64,000 bases of DNA, taken from NCBI GenBank assembly GCA_018292915.2, contig JACVVK020000091.1, forward strand, positions 1,207,501 to 1,271,500, written 5' to 3'. The notes below the pieces were generated by a model that did no database searches, had not been told where the DNA came from, and saw only the letters and a program-made list of their open reading frames with translations. How positions within the stretch are numbered: position 1 is the stretch's first letter; every line of letters starts with the position of its first letter. Positions 1 to 11,602 of the stretch are shown piece after piece. The translations under genes and the position numbers were made by a program. Source of the stretch: Batillaria attramentaria (lineage: Eukaryota > Mollusca > Gastropoda > Batillariidae).

Positions 1-550
1 AAAAAAAAACAACCAAAAAAAAAAAACAAAAAAACAACCAAACAAACAAAAAAACAACCCATGCATAGCAGGCTCGTTATACATTCGAGTGAGAAGGGAA
101 AATTGTTCAGACGTGATCAGATCAAGGTTCTCAAAGAGGCCTGACAGAAGGATGATGCAGCAGCTGCCTGACCACATGACAGACGAAAGCTTTACGCCTT
201 TTAACAAAGACAGACTTTTAACTTCTGCAAATGATGATATTTGACCCTAACTTGGAAATGTGCCCGACCTTACGAAACTAAGCACACATTGTGAGCGAGT
301 CGAATACACGAATGGATGAAATACGAACAAACTATCGAAATGTCAAAACCTTAACAGAGTAATATTTTGTTTTCCTGACGCAGTCATCACAGAACTCATC
401 CGACTACATGTCCGTAAACCACGTGAACATCCCTGGGCAATTTGTCGTCAAATTTTGTCAGTTATTTGCGAGCGACGAGACGCTTGCTCGCGTGCTCCGC
501 TAAGTCAACACAGGGCCTAATACAGCTGTCTTCAATTAAAATTTGAAGGA
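1..550. other. intergenic, no gene seen
   Basis: The window opens in an A-rich, CAAA-rich run. The following half kilobase is unremarkable mixed sequence with frequent stops in all frames. I see no exon, RNA gene or transposon here. Confidence 0.5.
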
Positions 551-646
551 GGGAGTGGGTGGGTGGGTGTTTAGGTGTTTAACGTCCTTTTCCACCACGT
601 GTGGGTGATATCAGAGACGGGGCGACGAGAAAAAGGCCAGCACAAT
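551..646 (-). mobile_element. tRNA-SINE fragment (3' half)
   Basis: This reads as the reverse complement of the 3' half of the window's common SINE: the G/T-rich end, then the block meaning TTTCCACCACgTgTGGGTGATATC, then CGGGGCgACGA and GCCAGCAC. The tRNA-like head is missing. It is flanked by near-identical 13-bp direct repeats (538-550 and 647-659, one mismatch), so it appears to have inserted as a 5'-truncated copy. Confidence 0.75.
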
Positions 647-1010
647 AAAATTCGAAGGAACCAACCAGAGGCGGTGTTTGCGTTCACGCTTAAGTGATCA
701 GAATAGGCTGACTCCCCCACCGTTCGTGAAGTCGATTCAGTCGCGATGATCGTTCAACAGAACTAGAGTATGTCCGACAGCCTTCAGCAGTATGTTCCAT
801 AATAATGGCACCAAACAACGAAACCGTGGTTTAATTGGAGTAACCTCGTGCAGAAAATCGAGGTCTGATCTAGGTTTAATTGCAGTCACCTCGGGTGTAA
901 ACTGGATGAAAAAATAATTCTCTCTCCAGTAACCATACCGCGTAGAAAGCCCACCAAAAACCTGATCCAGCTCCAGAGTCAAACCCCGAACCACGTTTCC
1001 ATGAATGTCA

Positions 1011-4000
1011 TCACGTGCCGACAGTTGTCAAGGAGTCGCTGTCCTTGGACAAGATAGTCTGTTTCGACTCCGTCCTCCCTTTGTCTCGCAAAGGAACGCG
1101 CGGCGTGAACCCGCCAACGTGAACAAGCCGGGGAGAAGCGACGCTTCCAGTGCTACCAGAGTCTATGGAACGCTGAAGTCCCGCCACACGACTTGTGGCG
1201 TTGCCGCGACCCCCAGCCCCAGTTGGATGTGCTTGTGCACGACCAGGCTGAACGTTGACACGGGCTGCAGCTCCGACTTTTGGCCGAGGCACCGCAATGG
1301 ATGTCCGCGCGAAGGCTTCTGCTCCCATGAGGAAAGCCTTGTTGACGGCCTTGGGCTGAGGTTTCTTGGCCTGTCCTTGCCTCTCCCTCTGGATCTGAAC
1401 CCTGGCGGTGGGTTTGTGCACCAGGAGGTCGGGACTGGCAGTAGGGGTGCGGCCAGTGTCCGGGGAGTTGGCGGCCGGGGTGATGGAGATGGGGGATGTG
1501 GGTCCCGTGCCACCCCCACCACTCCTGAGCTGAGCCGCAAGTATGTTCTCCTCCAGGAACTGATCCCTCGCAGCGCTGGCGTCTACAGCAAAACCAACAA
1601 AGTTCTGTTACCAGACCTGCGATTTATCATTGTAGGCGTAATTGCCCATAAGTGGACCTCAAGTAATGAAAGTACCTTTCCAAACTTTCAGTACCCCCCC
1701 CCCCCCTTCCTTAAAACTGCAGGAACGAACCGTCACACCGGAAGTATGACCTTTTCCCCCTCCATAGTAGAGGTGTGATATTTTTGTCGGAAACGATATG
1801 AGAGTGTTCACGCCTCTGTTCGTTTTGAAAATAATTTTATTGCGTTTATTGTGATCGTAGACAAATTCTTGAGGTAAAGGTTCCCAGGCACTTTATGGTT
1901 TATTTTCAGTCGAACATTTCGTCAATGGGGCAACAGTCGTATAGAGATAGAAATTAATTATAGTCACAACTGGCATGATAGTGTCTACGTCAAACTCTGT
2001 ATCTGGCGCATACCTGCACATCCTGGTTTTCTGAAGCGGCACACGGCGTAGGAGACAAACAGCACAAACAACGTGACTAAACCTGCGCCAGCGAGGATCA
2101 CCCAGAATCTGGAAGAAGGAAAAAAAAAAACGCCTTTTGATCAGTAACAGCACATGAAATTTTTATAATAATAATAATAATAAATGGTATTTGTAGGGCG
2201 CTTTTTTTTCTTGAATAAACTCAATGCATCAGTCACTCACCGACACTCACGCACATTTTACAAACGATGAACATTTTTCATTTGTAACATTATCAGCTGT
2301 CCTACGTATATCAAATAAAAGTCCAGTCAGTATATACTTTATTGTCTTCACAGGGACGCAATTCAAAGGCGGGTAAGACAAACAGTGACAATACAGACAG
2401 TTACTATCAAGAAAACAAATAAACAAGGATTAAGAAAATTAGGGCCCTCACTAATTATTTCCACCTTTATCACATGTTGTTACAGTAAGCTAATGCTCGG
2501 GTCGTGAGTGCGTATCCCGGCTGGGGCCAAATATTTGTGCTGGCTTTTTCTTCGTTGCCCCGTCTTTGATATCACCCGTATGTGATGGAAAAGGACATGA
2601 AACCCCCAAACACCCACCCCACCCTGTTACAGTAAGTAAGCTTATAACACAGCAAATCATAATCACCCACCGCATAGTAGATCTATGACAGACAGTTCTA
2701 TTTATACTAACGTTGTAAACTAAAAAGCCGGTTAGACGTCTGCCACCATTCGGTAAAAGAGCCTAAGTGCCATGAGCTTGATGAGCTATTAGGTCCTTTT
2801 ACCTTTGACGACAGAGGCGTATGTGTGTTGACTATAAACTGACCGATTTATGCTATTGTTTAGAACTGTTGCGCAGTTAGCTGAGGTCAGCTACATAAAA
2901 ATCCTTGAGGTTATACTAGTAATCGAAGTAACAGCTATCGTCACTATGACCATGTTGCTTTTCATTTCATAACATTGTTTTCGTTGACGACGCCAGCAGG
3001 GAAGCATTTCCAGGTATCTGACCTCACCCTGACCTTGCCTTCACAAATTCAATCAAGCGTGACAGGGTATCTCTTAACAGGTATGCAAATGCGTGTCAGT
3101 CACACCATCCTGCTATGGCAACACCCACCAATCCTATTGTTAGTTTGCCCGTTGCGTGTCGTCATGAGTGATATCACAAATGACGACCGTCCATTGTTAG
3201 GTCAACAAAACCTTTCCCTGCATGTGTCGCCATGTATGTACATGCTATATGCAGGAACAGCAATGCATTCTTGTTTCAACAATCCAAATAAAGTACAAGT
3301 AGACATCGTGATATTCGGTTAAGCATCCACAAAGCGCCCTGCGGTGTTTTATGCTCTTTTCACGAGCCAACGAGACATTGTTTTAGCTGCTCGTTTTAAG
3401 CACGTCGTTTGGGTGCTTGGTTGTTTGCCGAGGTAAACAGGCTAACACAACGCTGACACTAGCATATTCTGCACTTGAACACACACGAGGGAAGTAAAAA
3501 TGCTTGTATGGGCTCAGTGGGGTGTTTGCTTTCGTGCTGCGCGGGCCATTTGCTTCGTAGATGCTAATCAATAGTCAACAAGCATGTGCTCAATCTTTGT
3601 TTTGTGTTGCACAAGGTTCTCCAGGAACCAGGCAACCCGAGATCAAATCAATCCACCCCGAATAAACAGTTTTGTGCACGGTTTTGTGCGCATGGAAAAA
3701 TGGCAAGGTTGGGTGACGACGTCATCAAAGGTCGTGGTGAACTTTTACTGCACTCAGCTGTTGGCCTCAAATTGAAACTGGATTTTTCAGTCTTGGAAAG
3801 GTTTCTTCAGTAATAACTTCATTCTGTGTTTAAAAACTGTCAGATAAGATGCATATTAATTAACTGATTAACACACATCTATTTAAATTTAATCTTTAAA
3901 CTCAATCATTAAATTTACTGATATAGACGTGCATGAGGGAAATATGGAATAAATGATGGTTACCATCAAGTCTGTCAGAACTGTTTATATTAAAGGGATG

Positions 4001-4583
4001 GGAGGAGGGGAAGGAAAATGCTGACTTGGGATTTTCTTCTGGCTACCCACCTGTTCACCTTTTTCCCGGATCTTAGGACTTCCCTTCCCCAGTAAAATTC
4101 GAAATAACTGTAGGTGGATGGTACTGCACTGCGGCGACACTCTTCCCGGAGGAAAGGGGGAAAAAGCGGTTTTCCCGACATCGACAATGCAGAGAAAAAA
4201 AACCAACAACGAAAATTTAACCAAAGAAAAGACCGAAAACGGAAGAAACGGAAAATAGAACAAACAAACAAACAAACAAACAAACAACGCTCATTTCCCG
4301 AGGGAACCGAGGGGAAGCTACCCGAATTTCCCGAACGGTGCAGTTAAAGAGATAAAAACAACGACAACAACGACAAAAGCAACAAACAAACGACTTACAT
4401 GTAGGAGCTGATGCTGACGCCTGAGTCAGCTTGTTGCGAGGACGTCGTGCAGGCGTTCTGGGAACACACGAGCACGGGCAGTAGCGAGGAGCAGCAGTGA
4501 GAGTAACCTTGGCTGCACACTTGCTGGACAAAAGTGCCGTTGTCAAAAGTGTAGCTGCAGTTAGCCCCCGTGCCCATTCTCCG
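1011..4583 (-). CDS. single-pass membrane protein, Cys-rich ectodomain (5' exon missing)
   Basis: Three exons on the minus strand join in frame: 4399-4583, 2014-2108 and 1011-1582 (stop TGA at 1011-1013), giving 283 readable residues. The first exon encodes an ectodomain with six cysteines spaced C-x13-C-x6-CC-x8-C-x4-C and possible N-glycosylation sites (NCS, NGT). The second encodes a 23-residue hydrophobic segment (FWVILAGAGLVTLF...) followed by RFRK, as in a type I protein with a cytoplasmic C-terminus. The third is a Ser/Pro/Gly/Arg-rich tail of about 190 residues with no recognised domain. Donors are GTAAGT and GTATGC, and the phases (2, then 1) agree across both introns. An ATG lies at 4577, but the acceptor-like TTAG before 4583 and the lack of a signal peptide suggest an upstream exon I could not locate. 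The family was not recognised; it superficially recalls SHISA/WBP1-type short Cys-rich membrane proteins, but the Cys pattern differs. Confidence 0.6.
2160..2290 (-). mobile_element. 3' end of ATT-tailed SINE (family 2)
   Basis: An (ATA)n run is followed by sequence also found at 63838-63945 (TATTTGTaGGGCGC ... CACTCACCGACACTCACGCACA). The arrangement, with the trinucleotide tail at the left, indicates a minus-strand retroposon. It lies in the second intron-side flank of the membrane-protein gene and has no tRNA head. Confidence 0.5.
2490..2624 (+). mobile_element. tRNA-SINE, 5'-truncated, perfect TSD
   Basis: This copy starts inside the tRNA-like head (at the anticodon arm) and runs to the AAACCCCCAAACACCCACC end. 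Perfect 12-bp direct repeats TGTTACAGTAAG flank it at 2478-2489 and 2625-2636. It lies in the intron between membrane-protein exons 2014-2108 and 4399-4583, opposite to the gene. Confidence 0.85.
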
Positions 4584-4970
4584 CTAAGGTCATCATGACG
4601 GGGTCATTCCGTCCTGCGCATGCTCTGAAACGATCGGGAGTCAGAGGGAAACTTTAAGCATGAGGAGCATGGATCTGACACACACGAAAAAAAAAAAAAA
4701 AAAAACCCAACATGATGGCTAAATTTTATATTTATCGTTGCAGATGCCTCGATAGGCGATTAAATGTGAACAGATTCTTTAAAAAGTTCAAGAATCGACA
4801 TTTAATTTTAAAAAAAATGTTCCACATAAATGGCGATGCAGCATTGTTCTGGCAATATTGGCAACTGCATGAACTCTTTGTTTTAGATCAGTATATGCTT
4901 GTCATGTCTGCCATGTCCTGTGTAGTTTTAAAAAAAATCGTTTGATACTAATGTTATCTTCAACCTGTCT

Positions 4971-5142
4971 GGGGAGCCGGGGTGGCCGAATGGTAGAGCG
5001 TTGGACTTCTAATGCTCGGGTCGTGAGTTCGTATCCCGGCTGGAGCCAAATATTTGTGCTGGCTTTTTCATCGTTGCCCCGTCTTTGATATCACCCGTAT
5101 GTGGTGGAAAAGGACGTGAAACCCCCAAACACCCACCCACCC
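4971..5142 (+). mobile_element. tRNA-SINE, full length, perfect TSD
   Basis: This is a full-length copy. A tRNA-like head (GGGGAGCCGGGGTGGCCGAA ... GTTGGACTTCTAATG ... GTGAGTTCG) is followed by a unique body (GCCAAATATTTGTGCTGGC, CGTTGCCCCGTCTTTGATAT) and the ACCCCCAAACACCCACC end. Perfect 13-bp target-site duplications CTTCAACCTGTCT lie at 4958-4970 and 5143-5155, a sign of recent insertion. Confidence 0.93.
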
Positions 5143-5155
5143 CTTCAACCTGTCT

Positions 5156-5747
5156 GCCATACGTTTAACACCATCTGTATACACCAACTTCGTTCTCACT
5201 GTACATTGTTAATGGCACTGTTTTCGTTGACGTATGTCTGCAGTAATTCTGTGTAAAAAATGCCAAAAACTAAGGAGAAAACAACAACAAAACCCCTGCG
5301 ATATCTTCCGTTCTGTACATGCAGTCTCTCGGGGGCAATCAAAACGGATTCCGGTTTCTCTTTTCGATACAAAGGGACGTTTTTCTACCGAGCAGCCAGC
5401 TACCTTTGCCAACACATCACAACAGTGTATAGACTCGTGTATACTCAGGATTGGTCTTCGAGTCTTCTGAAGCGAGAGTAAAGGCTTCGTTTGACAGCGG
5501 CCGTTTTGACTACACTCCGAGGTCTGACAACGTAAAACTGTCCGTAGGGTGAGGGTGGTAGCTTTCAAGCAAAAACAAGCCCCCCCCCCCCCCCCCAAAA
5601 AAAAAAAAAAGAAGCACATTATCCCCTCTCTCTCGCACTTATTTCACACCAGCAGTACTTACTCAAGAATGTGTTCAGCGCACGCACTCATGTACCACAC
5701 ACAGCTGATGTAACACACACTTGTGATACATAACACATTTTATGAAG
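5156..5747. other. intergenic, no gene seen
   Basis: The stretch holds a C-run followed by an A-run (5580-5610). Short open frames exist on both strands, but none has splice context or recognisable composition. No gene is called. Confidence 0.4.
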
Positions 5748-5842
5748 TTATGTATCACACATATCTAAAGTATCAAACTTCGGATATATCACACACATCT
5801 GAAGTATCACACACATCTGAAGTATCACACACATCTGATCAC
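5748..5842. repeat. 18-bp minisatellite, about 5 copies
   Basis: A unit close to GTATCACACACATCTGAA repeats about five times. The last three copies are nearly identical and the first two are diverged. No coding meaning is evident. Confidence 0.8.
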
Positions 5843-6244
5843 CTGTTACATAGCAGATGTTGCCTCTGCTGGCAAAAGCCTGGAAGCAGAAGTAACAGAC
5901 ACACATGCACGTGCAACTGCATCCAGTAAATGAACAGACTCTTGGAGCAAAGCAGCTGTGGACGCTGGTACATGTGCCGAACACTTTTATCCCGTTCATA
6001 TGACGCACTATGACGCACATTGTTGCGACATCAGCATCATAACCAGGCTGGATAATACCTAAAAGGTCGAGCACCCATTTTCCCTAAGCCATTATCAGCT
6101 GTTATCACGACTTATCATCGAAGTAACTGTCCCTTCCCATCATTATTTCCGTCGTTCCAGGAATATATCGGGTGCCGCCATTGCGTTGGACAATATCGCG
6201 GTGTCATCTAACTGCTGTTCTTCAGAGCTGTCTTATCTCTGCCC

Positions 6245-7005
6245 GACCCGTGCCAACCCTGTTCCGGGACCGTCGCTTCTCCAAGCTCCTGCGACGACGT
6301 CCAAATAGGGTGGGTGGGTGTTTGGGGGTTTAACGTCCTTTTCCACCACATAGGGTGATATCAAAGACGGGGCAACGATGAAAAGGCCAGCACAAATATT
6401 TGGCCCCAGCCGGAATCGAACTCACGACCCGAGCATTAGAAGTCCAACGCTCTACCATTCGACCACACCGGCTCCCCCGTCCAAATAGGAGACCGAGCCG
6501 AGCTAAGTGATACCTAAGAAGGAAAAAAAAACAAAAATACTCGGTGACAAGGAAAGTGGACAGTTGCGAACAACTTTGAGGTCCCCATGTTATTTCACAG
6601 TGTGCACAAGCGATGAAAACTGTCGCATTCACCAGCACAGTACACGTTCAGCCTGTTTAGAGATTATTGCCTGCATGAGTTGTCTCCCGGCTTTGCCGCA
6701 ACAAGCACGCATTTTTCCCGGCAGAGCACAAATGCATGCTTGCTGCGGGTCTGTGTATGCACGGGGGACAACTCATGCAGGAAATAATCTCTAAACTGGC
6801 TGAAAATGTACTGTGCTGGTAAATGCGACAGTTTTCACCGCTTCTGTGCACACTGTGAAATAACACTGGGACCTCAAAGTTGTTCGAAACTGGTTTTTTT
6901 CCTTCTTAGGTATCACTTGGCTCGGCTCGGTCTCGGTTAGCCCGATTTGGACGTCGTCGCAGGGGCCTACAGAAGCGACGGTCCCGGAACAGGGTTGGAC
7001 CCGTG
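6245..7005. mobile_element. fold-back (near-palindromic) element, interrupted by a SINE
   Basis: The left side (6245-6715) reads as the reverse complement of the right side (6735-7005) almost throughout, meeting near 6725. Matched landmarks include GTTCCGGGACCGTCGCTTCT at the left edge against its complement near 6970-6995, GACGACGTCCAAAT, GATACCTAAGAAGGAAAAA, CAACTTTGAGGTCC and TTATTTCACAGTGTGCAC. The left arm is longer because it carries a SINE (6310-6478) and about 30 extra bases near 6530-6565. No transposase is present, so this fits a non-autonomous inverted-repeat DNA element. Confidence 0.85.
6310..6478 (-). mobile_element. tRNA-SINE inside the fold-back element, perfect TSD
   Basis: This is a full-length minus-strand copy. 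Perfect 11-bp direct repeats GTCCAAATAGG lie at 6299-6309 and 6479-6489. It interrupts only the left arm of the fold-back element, so it inserted after that element formed. Confidence 0.92.
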
Positions 7006-7410
7006 CTGGTGCTACGCCTCCCGGGTTAGCTGCATGCTATAATCGGGTTGTCGCGACCATTTTCACTGGTCATTACTGTACCGTTTCTGTCATATTCAGC
7101 TAGTGCGACAGGCTCGATGAGCGGGTAACATGTACTCCGTTATGCGGAAAAAGTGCTCAAGCGCCATGGTTTTGAAAAGCGGTTAGGCCTTTACTGAGAT
7201 AACGGCAGATGTAGGGGCAAGTTTTCACGTATGCAGCCCTGTTGACGGGTTGACTATAAGGTTTTTAACTACATGATCCGCCATTAGTGTCAGTGGCTAT
7301 TTTCGGCGTTGTACGTCATTCGTGCATTACGCCCCCGCCCGAAAAAGAATGAAGGTGTGCGTGATAGGTGATCATACCTGCTTCATAAAAGTGCCAGAGA
7401 ATTATTCATG

Positions 7411-7754
7411 ATTCTGCAGATGACAGTAACATTCTGCAGATGACAATAACATTCTGTAGATGACAATAACATTCTGTAGATGACAGTAACATTCTGTAGA
7501 TGACAGTAACATTCTGCAGATGACAGTAACATTCTGTAGATGACAGTAACATTCTGTAGATGACAATAACATTCTGTAGATGACAGTAACATTCTGTAGA
7601 TGACAGTAACATTCTGCAGATGACAGTAACATTCTGTAGATGACAATAACATTCTGTAGATGACAGTAACATTTTGTAGATGACAGTAACATTCTGCAGA
7701 TGACAGTAACATTCTGCAGATGACAGTAACATTCTGCAGATGACAATAACATTC
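7411..7754. repeat. 20-bp minisatellite, about 17 copies
   Basis: The unit ATTCTGYAGATGACARTAAC is repeated about 17 times head to tail. Variation is confined mainly to two positions (C/T and A/G). Because 20 is not a multiple of three and the unit lacks minus-strand stops, all three minus frames stay open across it; this is not evidence of a gene. Confidence 0.97.
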
Positions 7755-7904
7755 TGGGAAACAGTTTTGTTTGTCAGCAGATTTGTATTGTTGTTGATCT
7801 CTTTCTTGATTTTTGTTCCGTTTCAAAATTTTACGCATGAAAGTTTATTGCAACGTTGAAATGAAACTTTCTAATATTACTTCAGATGAAATTGATGATC
7901 ATAA

Positions 7905-7970
7905 TGATGATGCCGATGATGATGATGACGACGACGGCAACAACGACGACGACGATGATGAGAATGATGT
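7905..7970. repeat. GAT/GAC trinucleotide repeat
   Basis: Imperfect (GAT)n/(GAC)n encodes a run of Asp in one frame. There is no supporting exon structure. Confidence 0.7.
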
Positions 7971-8774
7971 GAATGATTTAACACAACACAGCCATCGTAC
8001 AAACAACCTGAAGAGAGTGACGGTCGAAAGTTTCATTTTTTTTATATTTTAAATCACTCAGCATTCAGTGCATATGATGTAGTTTGCGACAGAGTACGCA
8101 GCATAGTGCCGCTGGCGACAGCGTACGGTATCACTCGAACGGTACGACACTACGACATTTCATCAGAACTGAGGCTATGTCGTCACACAGACCTCAGTTC
8201 CACTCCGAACACCCACCTTACAACGTCTACACTTTCCCTCCAGCTATCAGCACCATCTCTCTCTCTCTCTCTCTCTCTCGTGACAGACAAACATTTCTGT
8301 CCACACTCCCAGACCCCCATTACTGGAATGACTTTTGGAGGAGGTCTGTAGATCACAGGGACAACAATCATGGCTTAGGCTGTGTCGCCAGACATGTCCT
8401 GTGACGGTCATCTAAAACCATTTGTACCCAGAACGTGTTTCTAATGATCGATGTTTATATTGATTTCACTTTCTGAAATGCAACGACGCATGTGCAAATT
8501 ACCATGCCCTGCAGTATGATATCTACTTTGGTGGCGTATAATTTGGTTTGTTCTGGTTTTCGCTTTGGTTTGGTTTGGTTCGGTTTGGTGTAGTTTGGTT
8601 TTCCAAATCAAGTCAAACATTTTATTTAGGACCCCCTAGGTGCACTGAATATTAATTAAAACCATCCATACTAATTGTTCGCCATAAGGCGGACAAAGAA
8701 TACATAGATATATATACACATATACTTAACCTAAATAATGAGAAATACAAAACGAAACAAAACGAAGCGATACA

Positions 8775-8775
<1 letters not shown>

Positions 8776-8831
<56 letters not shown>

Positions 8832-8976
8832 ATTATAGTGAGTGACAACAACCTCAAACAAGCAACAACAAAAAAAAAGACAAAGAAAACAACAAAAGGA
8901 ACTAAAGCAGCAAAGAAAAAGAAACAAAAATACCCCCCCCCCCCCACACACACACACACACACCACCACCACCACC

Positions 8977-9008
<32 letters not shown>

Positions 9009-9018
9009 CAACATCACG
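8776..9018. repeat. compound microsatellite cluster (CA, CCA, CAA)
   Basis: A pure (CA)n of about 50 bp is followed by A-rich sequence, a C-run, a second (CA)n, (CCA)n and (CAA)n. The long open frames across this stretch are composed entirely of low-complexity residues and are artefacts. Confidence 0.95.
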
Positions 9019-9387
9019 CAAAAAAACCCAACAAAAAGGCAAAAAAAAAAAATCAATGCAAGTGGACCACAGTCCTGCCTAACCATTCCCAACACTCCTA
9101 CCCCACTCCCCTCCTCTACCACATACCAGTCCACATCACCTGGACAATTTTGAAGGGCCTGAAGATGTAATCACCACCACATCTCCGCCCCCGTCCCTTC
9201 CTACACACGCACCCTACACCCACTCGGGCGGTGAACACCATTGCTTACGGGCTAGAATGATGATGAGGGTAAACTGTAAGGAGAATGTTGACAAAGATGT
9301 TGACTTGTCGCCGACTTTTTACAGCCCATAAAACTACATGTACTCACTTTCCAGAGAGACAGAGACAGAGAAAACGATAACGATGTT

Positions 9388-9500
9388 AAAAATCCTTCAT
9401 TTTACAACGGAGGAAGTTATAGGCATACAAAACCATTTTCAAGCACTACCATAAAAAGAATGAATGGTATTTTAAGACCAGAAAATCGTACAGGATGTAG
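9388..9500 (-). mobile_element. LINE 3'-end relic
   Basis: The sequence around CATTTTACAACGGAGGAAGT and AGGCATAcaaAACCATTTT matches the stretch just outside the LINE coding remnant at 15040-15095 (TTTTACAACGGTAGAAGTTACAGGCATA). It is therefore read as the 3' UTR of another copy of that LINE on the minus strand, severely truncated. Confidence 0.55.
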
Positions 9501-9561
9501 ATAATAATTATAAAAACAGAACACTACTATCAGAAACAAAAACAAAAGACATAAAAAAGGC

Positions 9562-9601
<40 letters not shown>
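9562..9601. repeat. (CA)n microsatellite
   Basis: About 20 uninterrupted CA units. Confidence 0.95.
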
Positions 9602-9602
<1 letters not shown>

Positions 9603-10105
9603 GCCCCCCAAAAATCGAAGGCGTCATTATGCCTCTAATGGATGTTTACTGTCAGTCTCTCGTAACACTGGCAAGGTATGCGTTACACAAAAGCCGTTCT
9701 ACTACAAAGCCCCACTGTACTACCCTGCCGCACTCAGTCAATATAGAAAAGCCCTCATTGACCCTAAACAATACAGCTGGCACGACCGACTTATGCGAGC
9801 AGGAAGCACGTGCAACAGGGACAGCATTCTACAGTTATCGGTTGGTCGTGCCCTGAATGCGTCCACCGGTGATTAGAAACGGATCTATATCAGACAGAGA
9901 AATAAATAAAAGGGAACTTGGCAACGGTCTCTGGCTTCCTGTACGGGAGATGTTCTGCTTGTGTGTCTGGTGATACCGATACACTGGAATTATTTTTGGC
10001 GTCCCTACTATGGTCCCTGTGTGGACTGTGTTGGCCGTGTATTGTCATGAATATTAATTTTTTCCCATTAATTTATATCTCATTTGTGTGTATGTTGCAT
10101 ATCAA

Positions 10106-10108
<3 letters not shown>

Positions 10109-10171
<63 letters not shown>

Positions 10172-10244
10172 GGGATGATGATGATGAAACCTTTATTTCA
10201 GGATAGAGTTGTTAGGCACTGGAAAGACTCTCTTACACACTCCC

Positions 10245-10287
<43 letters not shown>
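10109..10287. repeat. (GT)n(GA)n and (GA)n microsatellites
   Basis: A GT run passes directly into a GA run (10109-10170). A second pure GA run follows at 10246-10287, with a short GATGAT stretch and an AACCTTTATTTCA block between them that resembles the tail of a retroposon. Confidence 0.93.
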
Positions 10288-10289
<2 letters not shown>

Positions 10290-10989
10290 ACTACTCATTT
10301 TCAAGTAATCGGCATGGTATAAGAGTGAGCAAAAGCTGGACTTTCCCGGACGTCAACTAATTATTGATCTCGATGATGCAGCAATTTGTTCCAGGAATCA
10401 GTACCCAGACTGAACCAGGAAGTGGGTTTTTTCCCCTGTGACTGACCGGCCCAGGAGTTACGCCCCTTGGGTGCCACTAACCTAAATTCCTGCTTCCCGA
10501 CAAAGAACAAAGGTTTAAGTGCAAAAGACTGTACTTGCCGCCTGATTTCACAAGTGCTGAATGTTTCATTGAAGTAATTGTTAACGTTACAAGTAACGTC
10601 ATTGAGTCACGGCGTTACTGTTCGGAACACCCCAACGGACTCTGATAACAGAAACTATTACTTTCTGACACCAACCTGTACCATTTTAGGTTCTGCGCCG
10701 CGGTTTGAATAAATCATACGTATGTTTCATTTCGGTTATTTCTGTCCAAGTGCCGCAGTCCTCTGGGGATCATTCCGCTGGCGCCGAGTTTAACAGACAT
10801 CAGCCCGATTCTCTGCCCTTGACCTGAATGATTTCGGCCAGAAAAATCCGGATTTTCCGGCTGCATAGTTTATGCATACGTCGCCGGCCTGTTTCCCTCT
10901 GGCAACATAAATTATAAAGAAGTGTACAGGAACCCAGCTTCAAATTTTTCAACACTGCACTTCAATGCCGTCGATCCGTATTCTGGTGC

Positions 10990-11156
10990 GGGGAACCGGG
11001 ATAGCCGAATGGTAGAGCGTTGGATTCTCAATGCTCTGGTCGTGAGTTTGAATCCGGCTGGGGCCAAATATTTGTGCTGGCCTTTTTTTCGTTGCCCCGT
11101 CTTTGATATCGCTCTTACTTGGTGGAAAATGACGTTATGCTCCCGAACATCTATCC
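10990..11156 (+). mobile_element. tRNA-SINE, diverged copy with 16-bp TSD
   Basis: This is a full-length but mutated copy (for example GGGGAACCGGGATAGCCGAA in the head). Perfect 16-bp direct repeats ATCCGTATTCTGGTGC sit at 10974-10989 and 11157-11172. Confidence 0.93.
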
Positions 11157-11602
11157 ATCCGTATTCTGGTGCATGACCTGACCTAGTGCCACAATGCACG
11201 TGAAACTCGTGTCCGCACGCAAGTGATGACGAAGTGTGACATGCGGCAATAACGGTAACCAACACTGCCGTAATGATCCTTTGCTTTTATTGTTTTCAAC
11301 CAGGCACTCGAGATGATGGCAAATTGATTACTTTCAAAGCACCGCTGTTTTATTCTTTCGTTTGGTTTCTGTTGGCTGGTGTCAAAACGGTTTGCAATTG
11401 ATTCTCCTCGCGTGTGGGAAAAAGAGCAGAGTTGTCCAAGTTTCTTTTGTGATCTGAGAAGACAGCAATGCCCTGGTCAAAAGAGGTCAATTACAGTCTA
11501 GCAACATTCGTGAGGGGTCATCGTCCTTTTTTGTAATAGTGTTTTGGTAGTTGTTGTTTCCTAAACTCTAGCTGCTATACAGAAAGCAGAAACTTAGGCT
11601 CT

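Noticed and set aside
1005..1778. A 257-codon plus-strand open frame
   Set aside because: It lies exactly opposite the GC-rich last exon of the minus-strand membrane-protein gene, has no recognisable domains, and is explained as an antisense shadow.
4100..4350. Lys/Gln-rich and Phe/Val-rich overlapping frames near 4.0-4.3 kb
   Set aside because: They arise from an AAAC/GTTT repeat in an intron of the membrane-protein gene.
4971..5050. Extra tRNA genes suggested by tRNA-like heads
   Set aside because: Each such head is joined to the same SINE body and end, often with target duplications, and acceptor-stem pairing is poor. Only 60345-60417 folds as a free-standing tRNA.
7411..7754. CRISPR-like array
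   Set aside because: The units are directly adjacent with no unique spacers, and the genome is animal.
7383..7838. Long minus-strand open frames with CYCHLQNVTVI-type repeats
   Set aside because: They are translations of the 20-bp minisatellite, which happens to lack stops in all minus frames.
8652..9170. Open frames on both strands across 8.6-9.2 kb
   Set aside because: They consist of CA, CCA and CAA microsatellite translations.
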